DNA of 64,000 bases from Magallana angulata. Its lineage: Eukaryota; Mollusca; Bivalvia; Ostreida; Ostreidae. Under the pieces are notes generated by a model, which worked only from the letters and a program-made list of their open reading frames with translations, made no database searches and was not told the origin of the DNA. This document shows, piece after piece, positions 52,984 to 64,000 of the stretch. The position numbers and the translations under genes are program-made. Location: positions 20,475,001-20,539,000 of the forward strand of contig NC_069116.1 in the NCBI RefSeq assembly GCF_025612915.1, read 5' to 3'. Each line of letters starts with the position of its first letter. The first letter of the stretch is position 1.

Positions 52984-53245
52984 TCTATGAATTGATTATA
53001 TGGCTCAGTGGTCATTGTGTTTGCCCGGTAAGATCGAATCCATGCTCTGAATACGTGATGATTTTTTGTGTCCTTGGACAAAGCACTTTGTTGCATTGTC
53101 TCAGTCTATATGATGAAAACGGAACGGACACAATCTTTTGCTGGGGTTAGCCTGCAATGGATTGAATGCATGTCCAATCCAAGAAAGTTCAATGACTGTC
53201 AACGATTTTTACATCAGGTATATGCTTAAGCCGAATTTGCACCAT
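52984..53245 (+). mobile_element. tRNA-derived SINE
   Basis: The head has an A-box-like ATATGGCTCAGTGGTCATTG and a B-box-like GGTAAGATCGAATCC. Next come TGTCCTTGGACAAAGCACTT and TTGCATTGTCTCAGTC, then GGGGTTAGCCTGCAATGGAT, phrases that recur in tRNA-derived SINEs of molluscs and other invertebrates. The tail fades near 53245. Confidence 0.65.
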
Positions 53246-53249
53246 GGCT

Positions 53250-54786
53250 TGGAATAGATTTGTTAAAAAAATAAATATCACAATTTGGTACGCATTTAAG
53301 TTACTGTATTGTATACTATAGTGGTCACTGAAAGCCTGATACATGTATTATACGATGACGTCAAGGGTGATTGAACAAAAAATGTAAACTTTCTTGCACA
53401 AATCAGCAAACGGGTTGGATTGCACACAATATATACCGGGTAAGTGGTAGTATGAGTTTTTGTGGACTGAGCATATTACACAAAGTAGATTACAAACTTT
53501 AACATTTATACAGTTTCTATGGATTATTAGAATTGTAAAACAAGTTAGATCGTTTATATTGTATCGGCCATAGGTTTGAATATCACCCATTTGTTGTGAA
53601 ACCCATTGGGTTGATCACAGAATTTCAGCATGGCACATTTACAAGCAGCTTTAAATGAATACCCATTGGATATAGTGATCTAATATATTTTAGAATACTT
53701 TCATGTTAGATACTGAAATCTGATTGGTAATAATCCGTTTTATTACCCTCAGCGTTAGCAACACACTTTGCAACGAGAAACACAACGTGTATGTATTGTT
53801 GCATGCGCGTAAATTATGCGCATACGGTTCGCCGTAGAATTCAGGTTATTCCTAAAGAAATCAGTTGAGTTTTCTTTAAATTAAGACATTCAGTATAATA
53901 AAATATATAGTGCCTGTTTAGGAGGGTAGCAGTTGACAGGCACTATTTATATTGTGATCTACTTTTTGAGTTGAAAAAATGTAAGTGTATACACTTAAAC
54001 ATGTTTTGCATCATTAAACAGATTGTTAATTATGCGTCTTTATATGTACTTCGATAATTTATTGTTTTTTAATCTTTTCTCATTTTATCCTTCATTTGAT
54101 GAGCAATTTCAAAATAAATTTTGAATCTCTGTGGGTATTCCATCCATTATACTGAACCAAAAGGTTGCTATAATGATTAATTGTGATGTTGGAAATTGTC
54201 CTACACTTTACTGTCAAGTTACTTAGATTAATGAAAATGGGGAGAGAGAAAAAAAGCACTGATCAGGAAAAAATGAAATCTATCCATCTGTTGTTTGCAC
54301 TACGACATGCGATCAAATACGCAAGCTTTGTTTCAATGCATTACCATGTAATATAGCAGCAAAACAGCGAGGCATCCAACAGCCAAACAAGTATTGCCTT
54401 TTAATGTTGTCTCGGATTCTCTTTATACTACTGAATCTTGCTATCTATAAAAAAGATCCCTTTTCTCCGAGGCATTGGATTTAATAGCAAGCTAATATGA
54501 ATGACTTAACTTGGACAGATGGTAGAATAACAAGTAGCCAAGATAAATCTGGCCATGGCAACGTTATCTATAGATTTTATTTTTTGGAACCTTACAACAA
54601 CATACTGGATTAAGTCGTCTCTGGAGTAATAACTCAATAGCCATAGAAGTGCCTCATACTTCATCGGAAACCTTAGGCTTATGGTGAAATAGAAGTTCTC
54701 GTACTTACACAGTTCTTCATAGAAGTGTCTCATAGACTCCTACTTAACTGGAAACCTTATGCTGAAATAGAAGTTCTCGTACTTAC
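53250..54786. other. Non-coding DNA, mostly intron or 3' part of the 55-kb minus-strand gene
   Basis: It contains a hairpin at 53907-53946 (11-bp arms) and the duplicated donor region at 54665-54800. The downstream exons expected for the minus-strand gene were not identified here. Confidence 0.4.
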
Positions 54787-54800
54787 GCAGTTCTCCATAG
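54665..54800 (-). repeat. Tandem duplication that copies a splice donor
   Basis: AATAGAAGTTCTCGTACTTAC followed by a CAGTTCT...CATAGAA segment occurs at about 54686-54725 and again at 54766-54804. The right copy contains the donor of the exon 54890-54787; the left copy carries an equally good donor (ACTGT|gtaagtac on the minus strand) now lying within the intron. Confidence 0.7.
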
Positions 54801-55236
54801 AATCATCATAGACGTGTTCCGCCGTCTCCATACTGTCCAGCTTTATCATTTCTTCTTTCAGTTCTTCATTTAGATATATCTCACATTCTCCTATGTTTAT
54901 ATACATAACAAAACACTACTTAGTGTTGCACTTAAACAAGTTTTAATATCAAGCAATTCAATAAATCAATAAATCTATTCAGTCTTTAATTCAAAATATC
55001 TATAATTTTTTTCGTTGACTGATTTTTCTTCCATTTTTGCTACTCACCATTAATGCTGCTCGAGTGCTCTTTTATCAGGTATTCCTGTTTAGCACTTTCG
55101 ATGACGTCACTTATGAAATCATCAATCTGCTTCGCAATTCGTTCCTCTTTGGTAGGTTCATCCCAAGATAACTTTAATTTCGCCTTGTTCTTTCGACGTT
55201 TGGGTTTAGGGGATGCAACATTTGACATATTGAAAC
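54787..55236 (-). CDS. Two exons of an unrecognised gene with an AKAP-type amphipathic helix
   Basis: Exon 55236-55048 and exon 54890-54787 have clean AG/GT borders and join in phase. The product begins MSNVASPKPKRRKNKAKLKL (very basic), then KLSWDEPTKEERI, then a helix QIDDFISDVIESAKQEY, and an acidic second exon (NEELKEEMIKLDSMETAEHV, VYDDSMENC). I-x2-FI-x2-VI-x2-A in the helix fits the published consensus for binding the R subunits of protein kinase A. If the first exon at 62361 belongs here, the ATG at 55228 is internal. The frame leaves 54787 in phase 0 with no stop, so more exons must follow or the product ends in the intron. I do not recognise the protein; a role as a kinase anchor is inference from one motif. 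Confidence 0.55.
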
Positions 55237-56199
55237 CTTAAGAAAGAAATTGATTTTAGAATTAATGTGCACTGCAATTTTAATATCCCAAGCAATCGAT
55301 CATCTTAAAAAAAATATGAATGTTCAATATTCTGGCCTGATTATTCTTTATGATATCATAAGTTAACTGATAAGGTAATGATTGCTGAATACAGAAATAT
55401 GAATTACTAGTAACATTTGAAGTGTAGCTTTGCACATCGCGTTGTTGCTTTAACACCTTCGTTGTTAAGAAAAATGATACACCAGCCTCAGATGTAAGCA
55501 AACAAAAGATCTTAGAAAAATGTCTTTTATTTGCTTTTTCTGTATTAGCTTTTGATCAGTGTACGGAATTTCGAAGGGCATTAACAGTCACGATATCAAT
55601 TTACGGACAAGTTTCGCGTATGCGTCTGTCATTCGATCTACTAGTATAATATTATGGGTTTGCGTGCTTGCCTGTTATATACTTAATTAAATCAACAATT
55701 TCTTTTGTTTTTCTGACTTAAAAAAAATAACTTGACAAATTGTTGAATTTATTATTCATCAGACTCCAAATGCAAGAAGCGCAAACCATATCGATTACAA
55801 AAGGGAACGAAAGACATAAACTGAGCACAAAATAAGCTCGTCTAGGCAGGGCGTGAAATCGGGGAAAGACAAAACTCTGGCGTAACCATGATAACTTTCG
55901 CTCACTCTACATAAATATTGCATTCGATATAGATTTTCCATCCCAACAGCAAATGCGGCGTGAACAAGAGATCACAGAAAGTGACGTTATATTCCGGTTC
56001 GCGTTTTACGCCGATGTTGTTAATTATAAGCTTATTATTACGAGCTGTTTCTCACGCATAGACCTCGGTGCGTATTAAAATAAATGAATAGCCAGGGGAC
56101 ATGATATTTATCTTCAGAAAGTCAATCGGGTTAGCTTCGATTTTCTTCAATTTGAGGACTTTTTTCTCATTTTTTCATATTTTAAAATTTTGAAAGTAC

Positions 56200-57120
56200 T
56201 TGGTAAGTATAAATAGAAATTACTTCAAAAGTTACAATACACGAATGACCTCTCCCCCCCCCCCCCCCCCCACTCGACTTCCTAGCCTGAGACGAAATTT
56301 ACAATACGTTTGTCAGGGAAAGATAAGTGATCTTCAGCGATGTAATGGGTATGTGGTATATCCATCTATCTGTTTATACATCACTTTTAAAGATGTTAAA
56401 TAATGTAATTTGATGAAAGATAAAACTCATTTAAAAGAAACGAAGTTGCAAAGTAAAACCCAATTACAACTAGAATTATAGATATTTCAGTCGTCACCCA
56501 TTTTAATAAAAAAATAAAATAAAAAAAAATATAAACGACCCACGAGATAAGGGAAATAAAATAACACAGTAATGTACTTGTAAATGATCAATATAATGTT
56601 AATTATGACGATGTATTTTTACTTGTGTTACTCGCAACCTTTGGTAGCAAAATAACTGTTTCTCACGATAGTTCTGCAGTTGTATTTCAAATTTACAAAT
56701 ATTTAAAGCAATTTACTAACCTATGGTCAAGCATTCCCAGCCTATACAGCGCGAAAAGAAATGGAAACAGTAAGTTAAAGAGTCTCAGCGTTTCTATATC
56801 AAAGAGGTTTTTGTTATCAAATATCAGTCTCGTATAATTTAGAATTAGCTTTACGTAGACTCAAGTCTTACCTGAGAGGTCTTACCTTATTAAGTCTATC
56901 GGAAGTCCAGGAAAATTAATTTTCCTTCATTACACTGAAAATTTCTTGGACCCCAATAGGTATGTAAATAACCAATGTATAATTAATAACCAATCGATCT
57001 CTATACTGCAATATCGACACGAGCATTCAGACGACACAGAATTTTTATAATTGCGGCGTTACGTAGCGACCGTTGTCCGTCATTACGCCCTTCGTTCGCA
57101 GGATCAACTTTCATTTCCCG
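56200..57120. other. Non-coding DNA with two candidate leader-exon donors
   Basis: On the minus strand, AATAAG|gtaagacc (last exon base 56886) and CTCAG|gtaagac (56872) are good donors that could end an alternative 5'UTR exon for the 55-kb gene, whose exon at 55236 begins at an acceptor. A poly-C run lies at about 56254-56270. The first-exon candidate at 62361 competes with this one. Confidence 0.25.
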
Positions 57121-57877
57121 CTTCAAATCATCGATATAGGAAAAAAATATGTATTTCCGAAACTTCCATTTGCAATAAAGTCACGTAAATGGTTCTTAAA
57201 AAGCCGTCGAAGCGATTAGGTGGAAATCAGTGCATTGATTGGCCCTTTGTGGAGACATCTTTCGGACGGGATTTTTGGACAATCGCAGGCTCGTTGTTCC
57301 TAATCCTATTGGCCGCGGCGCTTAATGAAGATGTAGATCGGCCAGTGATCGGAAGTGGTTGGGTAAATGAAGGTCTCAATACTACAGTGATATCCTAATT
57401 ACCTATGCGCATATCTTCTTTTGATTGGTAGATATTTGTAACAACGGCAACGAAAAGAGCAAGCGAATGAAAAGAAAACGGGGGCTGCTTCTTAGAAGTT
57501 TGATATAATATTAATAATTTGACTAAATAAAATATATTGATACAATGTATAATTTTCTTTGGTGTCGTAGGACAAACAAAGGCATTAAATATTCAAGACT
57601 ACTACAACTGCGGGTTGGAAGACCTAGATCTAAAAATTGTGTTGCATCGATCTGCAGCCAGAATTATCAGTTTTTGTATACCCCCCCTCCCCCCTTTCTT
57701 TTTTTTTTTTTAACAAAATGAAGTACACGTTTGAGCAAAAAAGAATGTTTTTACAGACGCTAGGCCTCTTGGAAATAAAAGAATAATTAATAAAAACTGT
57801 TATCGATCATTTTGGTCCCACAATTTGGTTAAATTAAAAAAACAACAACAACATTGCATTGGAATAAATATATACAT

Positions 57878-58135
57878 AACACCTTACAGAGAACCAAAGG
57901 TTGCTTCAAGGCTATCTGCTCTCTAGTCAGTACGGTGTAGCTGATCTGAACACCTTACAGAGAACCAAAGGCTGCTTCAAGGCCATCTGCTCTCTAGTCA
58001 GTACGGTGTAGCTGATCTTAACACCTTACAGAGAACCAAAGGCTGCTTCAAGGCCATCTGCTCTCTAGTCAGTACGGTGTAGCTGATCTTAACACCTTAC
58101 AGAGAACCAAATGTTGCTTCAAAGCCATCTGATTT
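57878..58135. repeat. 71-bp tandem repeat, about 3.6 copies
   Basis: AACACCTTACAGAGAACCAA starts at 57878, 57949, 58020 and 58091, each followed (in full copies) by GCTTCAAGG, ATCTGCTCTCTAGTCAG and GTACGGTGTAGCTGATCT. The copies differ at only a few positions. The unit length is not a multiple of three and no frame runs through. Confidence 0.92.
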
Positions 58136-58306
58136 TAAAGCTTTATTGGTATGGATCACAGTTTACAGGAATATCTGATCTTTGAGTTTTTATTTAGGAA
58201 AACGCTATGTCACGTTGTGAGAAACGCTCTCGTCACAGGCACCTGATGTTATATTTTTCTCATAATAAAAAGATATCCCTTCCTTATAATACATTATTAG
58301 GTAGGG

Positions 58307-58307
<1 letters not shown>

Positions 58308-58372
<65 letters not shown>
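58308..58372. repeat. (TA)n microsatellite
   Basis: About 65 bp of TA dinucleotides. Confidence 0.95.
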
Positions 58373-58375
<3 letters not shown>

Positions 58376-58595
58376 CGTGTAAGGAATTATTCGTAATATC
58401 AAGATGTAGCTTTTGTCATAATCAAAGGCCTGAGCGGCAACAATGGCGTCGAGTTGAAGTTAATTTGAAGAGTAAAAACCTGGACAATTTATAACCAATG
58501 TTACCTGTAACCACTGTTACCTGTCATAAGTACAAAGTTTGTAAGTCATTCATAATAAGCATTGTAACCAATGTAACCAATGTTTCTGGTACAAA

Positions 58596-58598
<3 letters not shown>

Positions 58599-58634
<36 letters not shown>

Positions 58635-60452
58635 CAATAGGTATGATAAAGTCAGCTAAATGGAGTCATAATACAAACGATCTGGACAATGTACAATAAA
58701 ACATGTAGATCCTGTATAAATAAAATCCATTTTTCCCCCTTGGAACTCGGATAGCCCTGATTGCTGCCAATATTTACAAGAGCAGACTTAAATCACCGCT
58801 CCTGCACACGTTACGCAGGCAGGGATGACCGCACACCTACACAACTCAACAGGTACCAACGTTTAAGCAAGCAGGCAGGGATGACCGCACACTTACGCCA
58901 ACAGCTCAACCTAACGAAAACAGGGAGTTCCACACACTTGCGCTAGAAAGGCCTGAACACCAGCAGGGATGACCATTCACTAGTGCTCCGCCGCAACCAC
59001 CACCAATGACCGCACACTTTGTATCGAAGATTAGAAAACACGTAGATTAGATAGAGCAGGGATGTTCACACACTCAATCTATCCATACCTGTTTAAGTTT
59101 AACCCCAAACGGTCGCTAATCATAGTCCAATAGACACTGTCGTTATATATGTGCCGTCCTTAAATAATTCATAGTATCTAAAAATTGGAAATCAAAAATA
59201 AACAAACTAATCTGGCCTAACCCAAAACTTCTTATGCAGAACAACTTATATACATTGAATATTTGTTATTGTATAAAAATAATCATCACAATAATTGGTT
59301 AACAGTGGATGCATTAATTAAAATAATCAAGAATCAATAAATCAAGGGCAATAACTCAATACAGTAATACAAAAAGCTGCCTGCTTCAATTTTATAGTCA
59401 TATCACATGTTGAGTATTGCAGTTCTCAAAAAGATCCTTTACAATTGTTTATATATGGGATATTTAGCTACATCAAACTCTGAACCTTCTTGTGAGGCTG
59501 AAGAATTGTCCTGGAGCCAGGGTTTTTACAATTATAAAGAATCATCTTGCTGATTAGTTTCTGAGAAGAAGATTTTTAAAGATTAACTCTATATATTCCT
59601 ATGTAAAATTTCGACCCCCCCCCCCATTGTGGCCCCACCCTACCACCAGGGATCATGATTTTCACAACTTTGAATCTACACTACCTGAAGATACTTCCAC
59701 AAAAGTTTCAGCTTTCCTGGCTGATAAGTTTCTGAGAAGAAGATTTTTAAAGATTTACTCTATATATTCCTATGTAAAACTTCGACCCCCCATTGTGGCC
59801 CCACCCTACCCCCGGGGATCATGTTTTTCACAACTTTGAATCTACACTGATTGAGGATGCTTCCACACAAGTGTCAGCTTTCCTGGCTGTTTAGTTTCTG
59901 AGAAGAAGATTTTTAAAGATTTACTCTATATATTCCTATGTAAAATTTCGACCCCCCATTGTGGCCCCACCCTACCCCCGGGGATCATGAATTTCACAAC
60001 TTTGAATCTACACTACCTGAAGATACTTCCACACAAGTTTCAGCTTTCTTGGCTGTTTAGTTTCTGAGAAGAAGATTTTTAAAGATTTACTCTATATATT
60101 CCTATGTAAACCTTCGACCCCCCATTGTGGCCCCACCCTACCCCCGGGGGTCATGAATTTCACAACTTTGAATCTACACTACCTGAGGATGCTTCCACAC
60201 AAGTTTAAGCTTTCCTGGCTTTCTGGTTCTTGAGAAGAAGATTTTTGAAAATTTCTCTAAATTTTTCATTAATTTCTAATTATCTCCCCTTGAAAACGGG
60301 TGTGGCCCTTAATTTTCACAACTTTGAATCCCCTTTGCCTAAGGATGATTTGTGCCAACTTTGGTTGAAATTGGCCTAATAGTTCTTGAGAAGATGTTGA
60401 AAATGTGAATAGTTTACGGACAGACGGATGACAGACAAAATGTGATCAGAAT

Positions 60453-60485
<33 letters not shown>
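58599..60485 (+). mobile_element. Large tandem-core interspersed element with 3' hairpin and CTAA end
   Basis: The left end is CAAGAGGCCCATGGGCC with CGCTCACCTGAG. The core holds about five copies of a ~166-bp unit; CTGAGAAGAAGATTTTT or its variant starts at 59561, 59732, 59898, 60064 and 60229. The right end is a hairpin, arm AGCTCACTTGAGC (60453-60465), 5-nt loop, arm GCTCAGGTGAGCT (60471-60483), overlapping the final CTAA. Between 58790 and 59080 a second short repeat built on GCAGGGATGACCGCACAC is embedded, possibly a nested insertion. No protein is encoded. The build recalls the pearl/Helitron-like elements of bivalves, but class assignment needs comparison with full families. Confidence 0.7.
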
Positions 60486-60489
<4 letters not shown>

Positions 60490-61009
60490 GGGTAAAAGTC
60501 AGGACTAATTGTTTCAAAATAACTTCTGGTTGAAGATATGAAGGAAGTTTTGTTTCTAAAAGATCAAACATTTGTGCATTGTCAACAATCGATATGGATA
60601 CAAAATAATCTGTTTAGTAGACATGTATATTTCATTACAAATTGAGTGTGTAGGCCTATTAAGTTACAAATAGAAAGGGGAAAAGTCAGGATTTATTTCA
60701 GGCCATATATGGATCTAAAAGATCAGGGGTAGATATACATGCAAGAAAGCACCCATTCACGTTGTTTACATTCACAAATTAAAAGTGAAAGTAGTTGTTT
60801 CAAAATTACTTCTGGTTGTAGATATGATAGAACTTTTGTTTCTAAAAGATCAAACATTTGTGCATTGTCAACATTCGATATAGATACAAAATAATCTGTT
60901 TAGTAGACAGGTATATTTCATAAACAAATTGAGTATGTAGGCCTAACTATCGCATGTTTATGGTCCGGAGAGTCTCATTGCAAGTATATTCATCCAACAT
61001 ATTGTTTAT

Positions 61010-62131
61010 AAGACCAATAGGCCTTAACGGTCAACTGAGTAGCATATAACCCATACACAAACTTGTCGAGGAGTCACATATATGCATTTAATTAGGTTTC
61101 ATTGTAGAGTAGAAAAATGACGACCACCTCCCTGCCTGAAATCTTTCAAAAAGAACTATGAAACCTATAATTTTGGCAAAAGATCTGGTCTACAAAATCA
61201 TGAATTCAGTTTTCCTTTCAGGTGTGTTGGAGTAAAGAAGATAATTTTTAAACATTATATGCATTAACACCTATACATCCATTTTGGCCCTGTCCTAGAG
61301 TCAAAACCCATACTCCAGGGACATGAAATTTAAAATTTAGTAGAGGACTTCCTGGTAAACATAATTATGAAGTCAGTTTTTCATACAGATGTGTGAGAAT
61401 AGAGAAGATTTTTAAACATTTTATGCCTAAACACTATATTGAACCCCCCCCCCCCCTCCCCCCTCATGTCCTGAACTCCTGACCCAGGGTCCATGAATTT
61501 CACAATTTAGGTAGAGGAGTTAGTGGGCATCATAACCATGTATTCAGTTTTTTGCCCACATGTGTGGGAGTAAAGAGGAAGATTTTTTAAGTACTATATG
61601 GTCATATTGGCCCGACCCTAGAGCCTTAACCCCTGACCCAGGGGCCATGAATTTCACAATTTTGGTAGAGGGCTTCATGGATATCATAATTATGCATTTA
61701 GTTTTTAACAAATATGTATGGAAGTAGAGAAGATGATTTTCTAGGATTTAATACATTTTTACTTTATGGCCATATTGGCCCCACCCTAGAGCCAGAACTG
61801 AATGACCCATGGGCCATGAATTTCACAATTTTGGTAAAGGGCTTCATGGACATCATAACCATGCAACCAGTTTTTTCCTCACATGAATGGGAGTGGAGAA
61901 GAAGATATTTGAAAAATTGGCTTTTTTTGCACATTTGGCCCTGCCCGGGGGTGGTAGAGCCATGAATTTCACAATTTAAATTCCTCTTACCATAGAGATG
62001 CTTCACACCAAAAATGGTAATAATTAGCCTTGTAGTTTTTAAGAAGAAGTTAAAAATGTAAGATTGTTAACGCACGACGAGGGACGAAAACAGATAGCAA
62101 TAGGTCACCTGAGTTTACTTAGGTGACCTAA
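61010..62131 (+). mobile_element. Related tandem-core element with a different hairpin end
   Basis: Starts near AAGACCAATAGGCCTTAACGG. Five degenerate units are marked by CCATGAATTTCACAATTT or similar at 61321, 61491, 61645, 61813 and 61961 (spacing about 147-171 bp). The right end is a hairpin with arms TAGGTCACCTGAGT (62101-62114) and ACTTAGGTGACCTA (62117-62130), again finishing in CTAA. The stem sequence differs from the previous element but the layout is the same. No coding sequence. Confidence 0.68.
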
Positions 62132-62324
62132 AAATATGAACATTATCAAAAACATCAACTATTTTTATTTGCCAATTTGTGATATCTATTTTAGTTCTGC
62201 TTTTAATGGAAGTATGTCATCTTTTATTCTTCAAACACATAAGAAAACTTTGCACTCATTTTTGCAGATTTATTGATAGCATGGGTTGTTCGGCTCCTTA
62301 AAATTTTGCAACTTCCGGTCTTAC

Positions 62325-62361
62325 CATCCTTAGATGGCTTTCGATCTTCGTTCGACGCCAT
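62325..62361 (-). CDS. Candidate first coding exon of the 55-kb minus-strand gene
   Basis: ATG at 62361 opens MASNEDRKPSKD and reaches a strong donor (GGATG|gtaagacc) after 37 nt, ending in phase 1. The exon at 55236-55048 needs exactly a phase-1 partner, and the join reads ...SKDGFNMSNVAS in frame. The ATG lies in a CpG-bearing stretch, as expected near a promoter. The joined intron would be about 7 kb and full of repeats. The link is inference; the exon could belong to another gene. Confidence 0.4.
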
Positions 62362-62968
62362 AAAACTTAACTCAAGCAGTGGTTAATTCAATGCATCTCT
62401 GACAAAACCAAAACCCGGAACATGTATAATTTTTAATAATTTAACCAATGAATGCTTTAAACATTTGTAAAAGTATATACGGTATCTATCACAGTTGAAT
62501 CAACAGGTACATGTACATGTACATTGGAACTTTTTAAAGGCAAGATAATACTGCAATTCCAAAAGGGTTGTGTAAATTTAAACAATGAATGCGTCAATCA
62601 AAATAATTACATGAAAACTTATCAGCAGCATGAAAAGTTATGTATATTATAACAAATAATAATGGTTTTATTTACATTCTTAGTGTAGTCTTGTGTTCTG
62701 TGAATCAGGATAAAAGACAGTGAAGTAAAATTTTAAAACCTATACATATATTCAAAAGAAATTGATTTGATATGTCTGTTGTCCTCCAAGGAATAGGCTT
62801 GCATAAAGCTCTTGCACTTTCTTACCCGTAAAACACATCAATAACAACAATGATTGTCAAATCATACAAATGATAAACAACATCACATCTACCCACTGTC
62901 AAACTATCACACTATACAACATGGTCAACACTGACCACCATGGTCAGCACTGAACACAAGGCATCATT

Positions 62969-63118
62969 TTACTTCTCAGGACATCCAGAGTCTGCCTGAG
63001 ACAGCTTCACCTTCACAAAATAGATAAATGATTGAGGAGACTGGTCAAATTTTTGATCGAAGTACCCCTTCCTGGGCCATGGACACAGCCAGCACCCCAT
63101 CTCTCCTCCACATCCTGC
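62969..63118 (-). CDS. Possible 3'-terminal exon of an unrecognised gene
   Basis: After an acceptor (GCCCTAG|GCAGGATG) a frame of 49 codons runs to a TAA at 62969: GCGGEMGCWLCPWPRKGYFD, then QSPQSFIYFVKVKLSQADSG and CPEK. The composition (Cys, Trp, aromatic residues, alternating YFVKVKL) looks coding, and the bases are more GC-rich than the surroundings. The upstream exons would lie to the right, mostly outside the window. No family is recognised. Confidence 0.3.
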   Translation of the reverse strand, partial: AGCGGEMGCWLCPWPRKGYFDQKFDQSPQSFIYFVKVKLSQADSGCPEK

Positions 63119-63129
63119 CTAGGGCAAGG

Positions 63130-64000
63130 GCTTTACCTTTACCTGAACAACAAAAATAAAATCCTATAAATATTTGTAACATAAAATGTGACATTTAACA
63201 AATATAAGGGATATAACTCTTGATTCAACAGATTAATTTCAAGGTATTAGGCCAAAAAAAATTAATCATTAGTTTCTCAGGCCAAAATTTAGAAATTTTG
63301 ATGAGGCAGGCAGGTTTTTTTTTTTTTTTTTTGTTTTTTTTTTAGACAAAATTTACAATGACGTTAGCCCATATTTTATGATTTATTTGTGTACTTATCA
63401 GCAGATATTCATCAAACTGATACATTGGTAAAGTTTAAATATTTGTTCAAATTGTTCTTTTTAGCTGTTTCTGTTTCCTTTTCAAAGGTTGAGATTTGCA
63501 ATTGAACAAACATGACAAATGGTTTGTGCCCCTGCTTCATTTTGCGGCCCATCTTTCCCCTCCACAATAACAACACAAGTCTGAACTGAAATAGGGGAAT
63601 TTCTATGGCATTTCACTAGTTGAATTTGCCATATAAAAATTTATCAAATAAAGCATTCATTTGGGGTGTTTTCTAATTATCAATCTCCAGTGCCTTGAGG
63701 ACAGAAATCAAGAAAAATTAAAGTAGTCATCATAAAATTCTCAAACAATACAATTGTCCTTTATTCCTGCTTCTAGGCAATATCACAGAGGCTTCAATTT
63801 CTTAAGATAACAGAGAAATTTCAGTGGTAGTGTTAACAGGGACCAACCTAGAGCAAACTTAGTTTAGGAAGACTTCATTTCTGAAATTCTCCCTCACAGA
63901 AAAATATGAGAAATTTGAGAAATCAGGTAGACTTCCATTCTTTGAAAATGGCATAATGCTAATGATAATACATGTATAGAATATACAGATTGAATTGGAT
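63130..64000. other. Right edge, no supported gene
   Basis: AT-rich with a poly-T run at 63317-63343. A minus-strand stretch near 63500-63590 begins after an acceptor-like CCCTATTTCAG and has a short open frame, but I could not find a matching donor. Confidence 0.4.

Noticed and set aside
57189-57398. 69-codon plus-strand frame with a hydrophobic stretch
   Set aside because: No splice sites, no recognisable domain and no conserved context; probably chance in a GC-richer patch.

Overview
The window looks like nuclear DNA of a bivalve mollusc. Supporting signs are AT-rich sequence with short exons and long introns, intact GT-AG splice sites, many microsatellites, tRNA-derived SINE sequence, and several interspersed elements with ~150-177 bp tandem cores ending in GTGAGCTAA-like termini of a kind I associate with bivalve genomes. 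An oyster-like species is my best guess, but the species cannot be fixed from sequence alone.

Left third (1-20.6 kb, minus strand): the 5' half of an anoctamin/TMEM16 gene, most like ANO7. Eleven coding exons join in frame from the start at 17109 to 1062 (466 residues), and the gene runs off the left edge. A likely 5'UTR exon ends at 20298. Its introns carry AT-rich degenerate satellite sequence and at least four tandem-core repeat elements. From 20.8 to 26.2 kb I see no convincing gene, only microsatellites, poly-G/C tracts and degenerate repeats.

Centre (26.2-48.2 kb): seven paralogous genes for single-pass membrane proteins of 391-405 aa. Each has a signal peptide, a paired-cysteine N-cap, a degenerate leucine-rich-repeat ectodomain, an LRRCT-like cysteine cap, one transmembrane helix and a short basic tail. 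Six lie head-to-tail on the minus strand and the seventh is on plus, divergent from the sixth. Six have three exons with both introns in phase 1 and a tiny middle exon (66 nt in five, 72 nt in one); one lacks intron 1. No TIR, kinase or death domain is present. The tails share a basic amphipathic segment often with W-x-[KR]-[VI], a Q-K/R-x-P-P patch and a near-terminal Trp. I do not recognise the family. This cluster is the best candidate in the window for something undescribed.

Right part (48.2-64 kb): repeat-rich DNA holding a fold-back repeat, a TTAA-flanked MITE, a tRNA-derived SINE, a 71-bp tandem array and two larger tandem-core elements. Between them are parts of an unrecognised minus-strand gene (exons at 55236-55048 and 54890-54787, with an in-phase candidate first exon at 62361-62325). 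Its product contains a helix fitting the published consensus for protein kinase A regulatory-subunit binding (AKAP type). A weak candidate terminal exon lies at 63118-62969.
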